A stretch of 40,783 bases of DNA from a virus, in the IMG/VR virus record IMGVR_UViG_3300025298_000093, positions 1-40,783 of that record; one strand, 5' to 3'. Position 1 is the first letter of the stretch. Each line of letters starts with the position of its first letter. Of this stretch, positions 17,298-24,190 are shown in pieces. Under the pieces are notes generated by a model. It saw only the letters and a program-made list of their open reading frames with translations, had not been told where the DNA came from and did not search any database. The position numbers and the translations under genes were made by a program.

Positions 17298-18682
17298 GTT
17301 GCCATTGCCAGGAAGCGGGCGAGCTTGTCGCTCTCGAGTTCAGCGAAGGCGCCTGCGGAGGCGTCGACCTGATCGTCATGTAGACCGGGCTGTTTGGACG
17401 GGAACGGCTCAAGCTCTGCGAAGTAGGCGCCGTTCCACGGCCCCTCCACCACGTCCACATTGCCTACCTGCCACTGCGCCGCGAACGGCTCGGCCCGGGT
17501 CCTTTTGTCGCCGGTTTCGCGGGTCGCGCTGGCGATCTGACCGGCCAGGTCGCTGACCATGCTCTCGGCTTGGGCCTTGCCGGCCTGCCCCGGGTCTTGC
17601 GGCACGACAACTCGAACACGCTTGCCGTCGAGCTTGGCCGTGTTCTGGATCAGCGTTCGGACGGCAGCGGCGCGCAGGCGCGCCCGGACCACGTCGGCCA
17701 CCACAAAGCGTCCGTCCCGCCGCTTGCCCATCAGGACGCCGACGGTCCAGTCGGGATCCGGGTTCGCTTCGCTGGGCTCGGTCGCTGCCAAGTCCCACTT
17801 GCGGACCCAGACAACCACATCGCTCGGACGAGCCGGGATGATGTTGACGTCCCCGCGCTTGAAGTAGCTACCGGCGGTCTTGCGCACCTTCCAGTTGCCG
17901 CCCAGCAGCCGCTCGCGTTCAACGCGAGACAGCGCCATCAGGTTCGCGAGGTATTCGGGGTTTGCCTCCAGCAGCTTCTTGTTGTCGTAGACGCTGGCGG
18001 CGATGAAGGTTGCAGACTTCACCAGCTCCTCCGGCGCGAGGCCGGCCACGGGCTGGAGGTTCGCCGCGGCGACCACCTTTGAGCGGGAACTGCCCCACAC
18101 CACCGCGTCGTTCACGACGGTGAAGTACCGGACCACGCCGTCCCGCTCAGGGATGGGTAGGCCGGTGTCCTGGTCTATCCACCAGGCAATGAACTCAGCC
18201 ACCCACGAATCGGCGTCCGGGTTGCAAGTCGCCCGCACGTAAGGCTTGACGCCTGACGTAGAGCGGTTACGACTGAGCATGTAGAAGAACTGCGCGCGCG
18301 TGAAGTGCGTCAGCTCGTCAAAGCAAATCAGCGGGATCTGCGACCCCTGCCACGCCAGCACGTCGGCGTCGTATTGCAGGTGGCGCATCTGCACCTGAGC
18401 GCCGGACGGGAACGTCCACTGCGCGTGGGGGGAGGTGCGAGGGTCGCCGCCCAAGAGCGGGTACAGCTTGGTCGATTCCGACCACAACCCGCCCGGCGCC
18501 GATATCTGGGTGCCGTTGCGGCGGAAGATGACCGACGAAAACTCGGCAATGCCGGTATGCCGCATCGTCTCCAGCAGCAGACCAAAGGTCTTGCCGCCGC
18601 CGGCAGCCCCACCGTAGATCGCGATATCGGCCGGCGTTGAAAGGAACCGCTCCTGCGGCCCTTCCTGCGGGCGCAGCATCAT
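17294..18682 (-). CDS. terL: Terminase large subunit
   Basis: A 462-residue packaging motor. Walker A GGAAGGGKT at residues 24-32, Walker B PLICFDELTHF near residues 115-125, and motif III RATCNPD. The C-terminal nuclease half has WDLAATE, VVPQDPGQAG and the final acidic motif HDDQVDASA, which should hold the metal ions. Length and order of motifs are normal for full-length TerL. It overlaps the terS stop by four bases, so both subunits are coupled. Confidence 0.95.
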   Translation of the reverse strand: MMLRPQEGPQERFLSTPADIAIYGGAAGGGKTFGLLLETMRHTGIAEFSSVIFRRNGTQISAPGGLWSESTKLYPLLGGDPRTSPHAQWTFPSGAQVQMRHLQYDADVLAWQGSQIPLICFDELTHFTRAQFFYMLSRNRSTSGVKPYVRATCNPDADSWVAEFIAWWIDQDTGLPIPERDGVVRYFTVVNDAVVWGSSRSKVVAAANLQPVAGLAPEELVKSATFIAASVYDNKKLLEANPEYLANLMALSRVERERLLGGNWKVRKTAGSYFKRGDVNIIPARPSDVVVWVRKWDLAATEPSEANPDPDWTVGVLMGKRRDGRFVVADVVRARLRAAAVRTLIQNTAKLDGKRVRVVVPQDPGQAGKAQAESMVSDLAGQIASATRETGDKRTRAEPFAAQWQVGNVDVVEGPWNGAYFAELEPFPSKQPGLHDDQVDASAGAFAELESDKLARFLAMAT

Positions 18683-19296
18683 CGCCCGTTGGCGGGCAGG
18701 TAGACCGCCACCCCGTTGGCCTGGGCCGGTGCCGGCTCCTTCCCGCCCTCGATTCCGTAGGCGTCGCGTTCCATGCCGACCAGCTTGGCGAGCGCGTCGG
18801 CCAGGTCCTTCATGGTCTTGGTGCGGCCCGGCAGACTGGTGACGCCGTGGTAGAGCGCCTTCAGCTTGTCCGGCGCATCCACCAGCTCGGCCAGATGCTC
18901 CACCAGGTCAATGTTCCCGGTCTGCGACTCAAGCTCTTCCAGCAGCGACATCGTTAAGGCGCGTGCCCGGGCAATGTCCTTGCGGTGGTTCAACCGGATA
19001 TCGGCGATGACCTGGGCCGAGGCCTCTACCAGTACCCGCTCGGATACCTTGGCCTCGTTGGATACCTCTTTGGATACCTGCTGCTTGGATACCAGCGCAT
19101 CGGCCTTAGCCCTGATCTTGGCCTGAAGGTCGCGGGTCCACCCATCACGCTTGGCGCGCTTGTTGATCGCCCCATGGGTGATCCCATGCTCTGTGGCGAT
19201 CTCGCGAACGGACAGTAGGCCGGCGCGATAGCTCGTCTCGATGCGCTCCCAGTCGATATCGGGCCGACCGGTCTTGTTGTCGGTCGGCTGTTCCAC
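18679..19296 (-). CDS. terS: Terminase small subunit
   Basis: A 205-residue protein with an N-terminal DNA-binding helix-turn-helix (RAGLLSVREIATEHGITHGA, then INKRAKRDGWTRDL), a central helical oligomerisation region, and a C-terminal tail that should bind TerL. The start is GTG at 19296, supported by AGGAAG seven bases upstream. A linker at residues 69-87 repeats Val-Ser, always written with the same codons. It recognises the packaging site, which may lie inside this gene. Confidence 0.88.
   Translation of the reverse strand: MEQPTDNKTGRPDIDWERIETSYRAGLLSVREIATEHGITHGAINKRAKRDGWTRDLQAKIRAKADALVSKQQVSKEVSNEAKVSERVLVEASAQVIADIRLNHRKDIARARALTMSLLEELESQTGNIDLVEHLAELVDAPDKLKALYHGVTSLPGRTKTMKDLADALAKLVGMERDAYGIEGGKEPAPAQANGVAVYLPANGR
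19042..19093 (-). repeat. Four direct GGTATCC repeats inside terS (candidate packaging site)
   Basis: On the minus strand the heptamer GGTATCC occurs at 19042-19048, 19060-19066, 19072-19078 and 19087-19093, spaced 18, 12 and 15 bases. All are in the same reading frame and encode Val-Ser with identical GTA TCC codons. Pac sites in several phages lie within terS and are made of such iterations. A protein-level cause is also possible. Confidence 0.4.
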
Positions 19297-19330
19297 TTGT
19301 TGCTTCCTGTATCTCTATGCCTAATCCAAG

Positions 19331-19618
19331 TCAGGCCACGGCGTAGACCCATGCGGGAAGACCTAGCCCTAGTACGGCCAGGGCGACTGCTCCGAGGCCC
19401 AACATCCATGACCGCCGCCGGTGAGACGCGCGCCCCCAAAGGCGATTCGCCATATATCCCCCGATGCAGGCTGGCAGAAGGCTTAAGGCGCCCCCGGTCC
19501 ACCAGAAGAATCCGTGGCCCACCAACATGTAGAGAACGTAGCCGCCGAATGCGAAGGTGAGCCATAGACCGATAACGGCACCCAGCAGCACATAGACTGC
19601 GACGCAGAGTTTTCTCAT
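19331..19618 (-). CDS. Small membrane protein, three hydrophobic segments
   Basis: A 95-residue protein with hydrophobic stretches at about residues 5-28 (VYVLLGAVIGLWLTFAFGGY), 32-55 (VGHGFFWWTGGALSLLPACI) and 72-93 (LGLGAVALAVLGLGLPAWVY). It lies between the spanins and terS. No recognised family. Position just after the lysis genes allows a role as an accessory holin or in envelope change, but this is inference. The ribosome binding site is weak. Confidence 0.55.
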   Translation of the reverse strand: MRKLCVAVYVLLGAVIGLWLTFAFGGYVLYMLVGHGFFWWTGGALSLLPACIGGYMANRLWGRASHRRRSWMLGLGAVALAVLGLGLPAWVYAVA

Positions 19619-19743
19619 GGTTTCGCTCAGGCCGGCGTGGGCCGACTACCTCCGGGCATTGGTAGCCCAGAGTAAGCGAAGGCTGCTGCGCCGAACGTAG
19701 GAATACCCCTATCTGGCTTAGATTAGGCGCGGGCGGTGCGGCC

Positions 19744-20256
19744 CTACTTGGCCGAGCCCTGATTGATCGCTTCCTCTACCACCTGGTAGCGGTCTACGGC
19801 TTCGTCTCGCTCGGACTGGGCGAGCTCGACGGCTCGTAGAACTCTTGCCGCACTTGCCCGGCGTAGTCGGTCTTGTTCCGCAGCTTCTGCGAAAGTGGCG
19901 GCACCGTCGGCCAGTCGCTGCGTTTCGCAACCTGCCCAGAGGTGGCGCAGCCGGCCAAGGTCAGAATCCCGGCCAGCAACAGCAGCCGACAGGCGCTTTT
20001 CGTAATCTGCATTGATCTGTTCCTCTCTGGCGTCGGCGGTGTCGCCGGCACGCTGTGCTGCCACAACCTGCTGGCGGTCGACCTGACGCAGCTCATGGGC
20101 TTGGGCGGCTTGGACCGTTGCGACGGCTGCCTGGCTGTTGGCATCCGCCAGCTCGGCGCGGTCACCTCGCCAGCTCCACCCTGCAAGGCCCATGAGGGCC
20201 GACCAGGCAATGAAGGCGAGTACCCCGCCAACGACGGAAACGGTGGTGCGGTTCAT
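19744..20256 (-). CDS. i-spanin (Rz-like)
   Basis: A 170-residue inner-membrane spanin subunit. One N-terminal membrane segment at about residues 6-28 (VVGGVLAFIAWSALMGLAGW) is followed by a long periplasmic coiled coil rich in Ala, Gln, Arg and Glu. It starts at the ATG of MNRTTVSVV at 20256, overlapping the endolysin stop (ATGA). The o-spanin is nested inside it in another frame. Together they fuse inner and outer membranes in the last lysis step. Confidence 0.85.
   Translation of the reverse strand: MNRTTVSVVGGVLAFIAWSALMGLAGWSWRGDRAELADANSQAAVATVQAAQAHELRQVDRQQVVAAQRAGDTADAREEQINADYEKRLSAAVAGRDSDLGRLRHLWAGCETQRLADGAATFAEAAEQDRLRRASAARVLRAVELAQSERDEAVDRYQVVEEAINQGSAK
19794..20012 (-). CDS. 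o-spanin lipoprotein (Rz1-like), nested in Rz
   Basis: A 72-residue lipoprotein wholly inside the Rz gene in a different frame. Signal peptide MQITKSACRLLLLAGILTLA is followed by the lipobox LAGC, so Cys22 should be lipidated. The mature part is short and proline-containing (WPTVPPLSQKL) as in Rz1. The ATG at 20012 has GAGAGGA nine bases upstream. The fully embedded architecture is that of lambda Rz/Rz1. Confidence 0.85.
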   Translation of the reverse strand: MQITKSACRLLLLAGILTLAGCATSGQVAKRSDWPTVPPLSQKLRNKTDYAGQVRQEFYEPSSSPSPSETKP

Positions 20257-20786
20257 GCGCCCTGCTCCTTCACGCACTTGGCGTGTCGCTGTAGCTGCCG
20301 CGTCCAAACACCTGGGCAGCGGGTGTTCCCCGGGGTGGAGCAGTCGAAGCCTGCCGCGCGCCGATACAGCAGCAGCGCATCGCAGGCCTGCCGATAGTTC
20401 CCCTGCAACAGGTGGCGCCTCATTGAGGAGCCGCGCCAGTTGGTGATGCCGAACTGCCCGGTGAAGTCCACATAGAGGTCGTACTCCCCCTGGGTGAGCA
20501 GCACGCCCGGCAACGAGTCCCTGAAACGGGTCTCTTCCTCGCTGTGGAGGTTCCGGGCCAGCTCAGCGGCACGGGTCCGGGTGATGGCTGGGTCCGCCAG
20601 CGTGACCGGCCGGCCGTCCTCGTACCTGGTGGAGCCGTGGCCGATGGTGGGAGCGTCGCCCTTGGTGGGGATCACCGGTTTCGCGGTGAAACCTTCGCTG
20701 GCGATCCAGGAGGCGAAGCCGGCCGCGCTCAGTGCCAAGCCGGCCACGGCCAGGCGCAGCGGTCCGGCCTTCTTGTCACTCGCCAT
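20253..20786 (-). CDS. Endolysin, GH24 lysozyme with SAR-type N terminus
   Basis: A 177-residue muramidase. Residues 9-30 are a weakly hydrophobic, Ala/Gly-rich segment without a cleavage site, as in signal-anchor-release endolysins. The catalytic region is EGFTAKPVIP then TKGDAPTIGHGST: Glu31, Asp44 and Thr47 fit the E-D-T triad of GH24. Spacing is longer than in T4 but as in related phage lysozymes of this subfamily. Later motifs YDLYVDFTGQFGITNWRGSS are typical. Start ATG 20786 lies inside the end of the holin gene. Confidence 0.9.
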   Translation of the reverse strand: MASDKKAGPLRLAVAGLALSAAGFASWIASEGFTAKPVIPTKGDAPTIGHGSTRYEDGRPVTLADPAITRTRAAELARNLHSEEETRFRDSLPGVLLTQGEYDLYVDFTGQFGITNWRGSSMRRHLLQGNYRQACDALLLYRRAAGFDCSTPGNTRCPGVWTRQLQRHAKCVKEQGA

Positions 20787-21006
20787 GCCGGTAGGTCTGC
20801 ATGCGGGCGAGGTGTTCGGCCGCCTCCCGCTGGTCCTTGCGGCGGCTGAAGTACCACTGCATCACCAAGCCAACCACTAGACCGACGATACCGGCCAGTG
20901 CAGCGAGGTCATTGGCGGACAGGCCGCCGAAGAAGGCCGCACTACCGCCCACGTAAGTTGCACCCTTGCCGATTGCGGCCAGGGTGGCGTCGGTCTGTTC
21001 GTTCAT
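20776..21006 (-). CDS. Holin, class II (pinholin-like)
   Basis: A 76-residue protein with two membrane segments: a small-residue-rich first one (GKGATYVGGSAAFFGGL, about 13-29) and a hydrophobic second one (LAALAGIVGLVVGLVMQWYF, about 33-52). A charged C terminus (SRRKDQREAAEHLARM) follows. The start at 21006 was chosen for its AAGGGA site. An in-frame ATG at 21060 would add 18 residues with net positive charge, which could give an antiholin form. Paired with a SAR-type endolysin, it probably triggers lysis by depolarising the membrane. Confidence 0.8.
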   Translation of the reverse strand: MNEQTDATLAAIGKGATYVGGSAAFFGGLSANDLAALAGIVGLVVGLVMQWYFSRRKDQREAAEHLARMQTYRHGE

Positions 21007-21060
21007 TGCGAATCCCTTTCGGGTGATAGGTGCCCGCCCCTCTACCGGAATATTCGCCAT

Positions 21061-21245
21061 GACCTGGTTGGTCCGGGGGGCTGCGGGCGTGGGTGGTGGA
21101 TGGGCCGGGGCTGAATTCCGGCATGACCCCTTAGCCGTTCGGTGCCGCTTACAAGGGGTCGGTATCGTGTAGAACTAGGTGGCCACACCTACACGGCACG
21201 CGATTGTGTCCCTGCGCATCAGCCTGCGCATTCCATCCGAAGTTG
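21061..21245 (-). other. Non-coding gap between holin and tRNA genes with two inverted repeats
   Basis: GACCCCTT at 21125-21132 pairs with AAGGGGTC at 21153-21160. A second nested hairpin has GTGT at 21167-21170 and AGGTG at 21177-21181 pairing with CACCT and ACAC at 21186-21194. No T run follows on the minus strand. The hairpins may process the tRNA transcript or form part of late control. No gene seen. Confidence 0.45.
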
Positions 21246-21319
21246 TGGAGCGGGCCATGGGGATCGAACCCACGTAGTCACCTTGGAAGGGTGATGCCTG
21301 ACCGTTCGGCCAAGCCCGC
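21246..21319 (-). tRNA. tRNA-Gly (anticodon TCC)
   Basis: A 74-base cloverleaf on the minus strand: acceptor GCGGGCT pairs with GGCCCGC, the anticodon stem TCACC/GGTGA carries loop CTTCCAA with anticodon TCC, and the T arm has TTCGATC. The discriminator is T, usual for bacterial tRNA-Gly, and CCA is encoded. It reads GGA, a codon that high-GC hosts use little. Four bases separate it from tRNA-Tyr upstream. Confidence 0.93.
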
Positions 21320-21323
21320 ATCA

Positions 21324-21408
21324 TGGTGGGGCGCCGTGGAGTCGAACCACGCGAGTCAAAGACACCGGATTTACAGTCCGGCCCAGCGCCCATCTGGCAA
21401 CTCGCCCC
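21324..21408 (-). tRNA. tRNA-Tyr (anticodon GTA)
   Basis: An 85-base class II tRNA. Acceptor GGGGCGA pairs with GCGCCCC (one A-G mismatch), anticodon loop CTGTAAA carries GTA, the long variable arm contains GTC/GAC as in bacterial tRNA-Tyr, the T loop is TTCGACT, and CCA is encoded. The D stem is weak (GCC/GGC) and position 8 is G, not T. It lies in the late transcript between the early genes and lysis genes. Confidence 0.9.
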
Positions 21409-21422
21409 GAAAACGAAAACGA

Positions 21423-21447
21423 CCCGCACGATGGCGGGGCCTTTTTT
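21423..21447. terminator. Bidirectional hairpin terminator before the tRNA/late genes
   Basis: CCCGC-ACGATG-GCGGG followed by CCTTTTTT on the plus strand; on the minus strand the same hairpin is followed by TCGTTTTCGTTTTC. It lies just after the stop of the GIY-YIG gene at 21458 and before tRNA-Tyr. It would end the early minus-strand transcript unless a Q-like antiterminator lets polymerase pass into the late genes. Confidence 0.7.
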
Positions 21448-21457
21448 GTGAGCCGCT

Positions 21458-21952
21458 TCAGATCCCGGCGGCTGCTCTCAGTGCCTTGGTTTTGCTGACC
21501 TTGCTTCGGTACTTGCGTTGGCGCTCGGTCTCAATCAGCCGCCTTACTGCATATGCCTTGCTCAAGTCGATTTCTTGCACCGACCAATCGCGGACAACCG
21601 CCATGTTGCACTCGATCGCCGCATTGAGCGCGGACTTATGAGCAGGTTCCGCCCAGTCGAACCGGAACCACTCTCCGCTGGAGGCGAAAGGCGACAGATC
21701 GCGGTGGACGGCCGCCTCGATCCGCTTGGCCTGGTCGCGACTCAAGCACTTCATCATGGCCGCCTTGCAAATCCTGATCGGACAGCCGGTCTGCACTTGG
21801 GTGACCCGAGAGTACGGGTCATCACTTACACCCACCTTCACGTACATCGGCCCGTCACCGTCCCGCGCCATGAACATGTAGACGTAGGTGCGTCCGGCGG
21901 CCCATCGGCCATTGCAATCGTACAATCCGTCAGCGCGCAAGTGAGCTCCCAT
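21458..21952 (-). CDS. GIY-YIG/MUG113-type protein
   Basis: About 164 residues from the ATG at 21952 (a GTG at 21994 would add 14). The segment YVYMFMARDGDGPMYVKVGV, SDDPYSRVTQVQTGCP, then a helix and GEWFRFDW fits the T5orf172/MUG113 branch of the GIY-YIG nuclease fold, with YVYMF and VKVGVS as the two short motifs and Arg in DPYSRV. The C terminus is basic (RQRKYRSKVSKTKALR). Probably a nuclease or nucleic-acid-binding protein; substrate unknown. It is last in the early minus-strand operon, before the terminator. Neither start has a clear ribosome binding site. Confidence 0.72.
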   Translation of the reverse strand: MGAHLRADGLYDCNGRWAAGRTYVYMFMARDGDGPMYVKVGVSDDPYSRVTQVQTGCPIRICKAAMMKCLSRDQAKRIEAAVHRDLSPFASSGEWFRFDWAEPAHKSALNAAIECNMAVVRDWSVQEIDLSKAYAVRRLIETERQRKYRSKVSKTKALRAAAGI

Positions 21953-22003
21953 TGTTCCAGTGTGACAACCGATATGTGGAGTCTGCAACTCCACAGTCGC
22001 GTT

Positions 22004-22705
22004 TCATGCGACCAGACGCTCCTCATTGCTCAACGCGCGAGAGAACTGCCGCGCCGCTACTTCGCTCGACCGGTGCAGCTCGGCAAGCACCCACTCGAAG
22101 ACGCCCTTCCACCGCTTGGGGTAATCGGACGGATCGCACCCCATCGCCAATGCCCGGCGCCGATCCGGGCGCGGCTCGATGCCAGTGCAACGGCATTCCG
22201 CGCAACCCTTGTCCTCAACCACCCCGGCACCGCGGCAATTCGCACAACGGTTGCCGCTGGCGAGCTCCAGCACCACCGCGTCCACCATTCGCTGCAGGTG
22301 CTGGTACGTGTTCTTGGGCCATGCATCGGCGCGGGCGCGCTCTACCGCCTCTTGGCGCTGATGCAGTGTCCGCCGCTGTACGTCGGACAGACCCCTCCGG
22401 CCCAGCGACACCACCGCCGTCACGAATTCCAGTTCGGCCTCGGCGTCAGCCAGCGCCCGGGCGCGGCGGGTGAACTCTGGACGGACCGCCGCCAGCACCG
22501 TCTCGGCCAGGTGAGCGCGGCGGCGGGCAGCGCCGTCGGGCCAGTAGACGGCCTCCATAACCTCGCGGCCAAGGCCAGGCGGCACCATGCCGAGGGCAGC
22601 GGCGATGTCTGAAGTCTGCAGCTCCGGCGTGCCGCCACCCTGCCCCACATCGAAGCGGACGGTCTGACAGTTGAGCCGGGCGAGCATTTCGCGGCGATCA
22701 GCCAT
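22004..22705 (-). CDS. Late gene antiterminator Q-like zinc protein
   Basis: A 233-residue protein with a C-terminal zinc knuckle CANCRGAGVVEDKGCAECRC (two C-x2-C pairs, DnaJ-like), flanked by helices (WPKNTYQHLQRMVDAVVLEL and RWKGVFEWVLAELHRSSEVA). In lambdoid phages the gene after the nin region and before lysis encodes Q, and Antiterm-type Q proteins carry such a zinc motif. Here it lies after RusA and before the tRNAs and lysis genes. The Q role is inferred from position plus motif. AGGAG lies ten bases before the start. Confidence 0.65.
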   Translation of the reverse strand: MADRREMLARLNCQTVRFDVGQGGGTPELQTSDIAAALGMVPPGLGREVMEAVYWPDGAARRRAHLAETVLAAVRPEFTRRARALADAEAELEFVTAVVSLGRRGLSDVQRRTLHQRQEAVERARADAWPKNTYQHLQRMVDAVVLELASGNRCANCRGAGVVEDKGCAECRCTGIEPRPDRRRALAMGCDPSDYPKRWKGVFEWVLAELHRSSEVAARQFSRALSNEERLVA

Positions 22706-22765
22706 GGACGGTATCTCCTGGTACGTGTTCGAGGATTGCTATGCCAGCGGGCCGGGTTCGCCAGG

Positions 22766-23131
22766 TCATTCGTCTGACGCTCCGCTCAGACGCACGACCA
22801 CCTGCCCGCCCTTGCGCACCTCGGTGCTGACCAGCGGATGGCTCACGAAGCGCTTGTCATCGATGCCCAAGGCGTCGGCGATGCCATCCCGGTACGGTTT
22901 GAACCGGGCGAGCATGTTGTCGTCGTCGGGCAGGCGCTTGGTCGGCGGGTGAAAGGTCACCCACAGGTGGATGCGGCCCTCGGGCGCCGTGCCCGGGCCC
23001 CAATCGGCCTGCATCGCCGAGAGGTAGCTGTAGGCCCGGGCCTTCTTCGCGGCCTTCGCCTTCCGGCTCCAGTGCACGCGAGCGTTCGGGGAGAGGTCCT
23101 TGTCCGGCCAGAACAGGATCAGTTCGTTCAT
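22766..23131 (-). CDS. rusA: Holliday junction resolvase, RusA family
   Basis: A 121-residue nuclease that cuts four-way DNA junctions as a dimer. Key region: [20 protein letters not shown], then [20 protein letters not shown]. The DDDN and the [12 protein letters not shown] acidic residues are the metal-binding aspartates of RusA. Start ATG 23131 overlaps the DUF1364 stop (ATGA). In the phage it would clear recombination or replication junctions before packaging. Confidence 0.93.
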   Translation of the reverse strand: MNELILFWPDKDLSPNARVHWSRKAKAAKKARAYSYLSAMQADWGPGTAPEGRIHLWVTFHPPTKRLPDDDNMLARFKPYRDGIADALGIDDKRFVSHPLVSTEVRKGGQVVVRLSGASDE

Positions 23132-23451
23132 GCCGCCACCCTGATCAGGCCCTGCTGCCAAAGCTGCAGCATCGTCCGCTCATGCGCGCGGAGCCAGATG
23201 TCCGCCTTTTCCTCGCGGTTGAAACGGCGCCCTTGGTCCAGCTCACGATGGCAGCTCCGGCACCCACTGGCGAAGAAGCAGTCGTGCGCCTTGAGCGCCC
23301 CGCCCTTCCCGTGCCGGCTCTGGTTACTGTGGCAGGGCTCGCCCGGGCCACCTTCGCAGATGCCGTCGATCTGAAGGGTGCACTCGATCTGGTAAGCCAG
23401 GTCCAGCAGCTGGCGATCACGGTAGTTGCCGTGCATCAGCACGCTCCCCAT
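23128..23451 (-). CDS. DUF1364 HNH-like nuclease-domain protein
   Basis: A 107-residue protein with [20 protein letters not shown] and Cys/His residues in [25 protein letters not shown] and [12 protein letters not shown]. This is the DUF1364 family, an HNH-like zinc fold common in the nin region of lambdoid prophages. The start at 23451 has GGAG six bases upstream. Cofactor and substrate unknown. It precedes and overlaps rusA. Confidence 0.85.
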   Translation of the reverse strand: MGSVLMHGNYRDRQLLDLAYQIECTLQIDGICEGGPGEPCHSNQSRHGKGGALKAHDCFFASGCRSCHRELDQGRRFNREEKADIWLRAHERTMLQLWQQGLIRVAA

Positions 23452-23516
23452 ATGGTGCTCCGCGGACTTACCATACCGTCCAGAAGCCCGGATACACCCT
23501 TGCGCAAAGGATGCCC

Positions 23517-24185
23517 ATGAGTCGCGACACCGTAATTCTGATGCTGATGGCGTTCGGGTTTGGCACACTGCTGGCTTGGGGTTTGTTCTATCAACCCATC
23601 AGCATTGACAAGGAGGCCAGCGCACAGTGGCCAGCTTGGGTGCAAGCAATCGGCAGCTTGGTGGCCCTTGCAATCGCTATCGTCGTCCCGCTCGTTCTTC
23701 ACCTGCGTGAGCAGTCCGCCCAAGAGCAGCGAATAGCAATTGACCATACAGAGCGAGAACGACTGGCACGGATTCAGGCGAAAGCGGCTGCAGTGGCTGT
23801 ACTGCCAGTTGCAAGGGCTTTTATGGGAGCGCTGCATTCGATGGTGTCGCAGATGACGGATGCAGGTATCGAGCATTACAGCGACCTCACAGACGAAGAA
23901 TTGCGCCAAAACCTGGACCTCTTTCGTGGTTGCTCGTACCAACTCGCCAGCATGGGTCAAGCTGGGGAGCGCGCTCTGGACGCGATTGCATCCGTCGAGC
24001 GGCTTCTCCGCGCGTTGGAAGAATGGGAGTTCTACGAACGCCACACCTGGAACGGGGTGATTGACGACCCTGAACGGGGTTACTACGAAGTCTTCGAAAA
24101 GCCTCCACAGTTGCTGCCGATCGCGCGGCAAGGCATTGATCGCGTCAGCGCGTTCCTCCAGAGCGCCGATGCGATGTTCGATTAA
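23517..24185 (+). CDS. Antisense moron: two-membrane-segment protein with helical cytoplasmic domain
   Basis: A 222-residue protein encoded against the early operon in a 740-base gap between NinB and DUF1364. Membrane segments at about residues 5-25 (TVILMLMAFGFGTLLAWGLF) and 40-62 (WVQAIGSLVALAIAIVVPLV) are followed by a charged helical cytoplasmic domain. The start at 23517 was chosen because AAAGG lies six bases upstream; an ATG at 23511 abuts it. No known family is recognised. Opposite orientation suggests its own promoter and expression in the lysogen. Exclusion of other phages is a possible role by analogy only. Confidence 0.8.
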   Translation: MSRDTVILMLMAFGFGTLLAWGLFYQPISIDKEASAQWPAWVQAIGSLVALAIAIVVPLVLHLREQSAQEQRIAIDHTERERLARIQAKAAAVAVLPVARAFMGALHSMVSQMTDAGIEHYSDLTDEELRQNLDLFRGCSYQLASMGQAGERALDAIASVERLLRALEEWEFYERHTWNGVIDDPERGYYEVFEKPPQLLPIARQGIDRVSAFLQSADAMFD

Positions 24186-24190
24186 ACTCC

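Noticed and set aside
21324-21391. A D-armless tRNA-Tyr starting at GGGCGCT
   Set aside because: Moving the 5' end to 21408 gives a normal 85-base class II tRNA with acceptor pairing and a D loop, so no unusual tRNA need be claimed.
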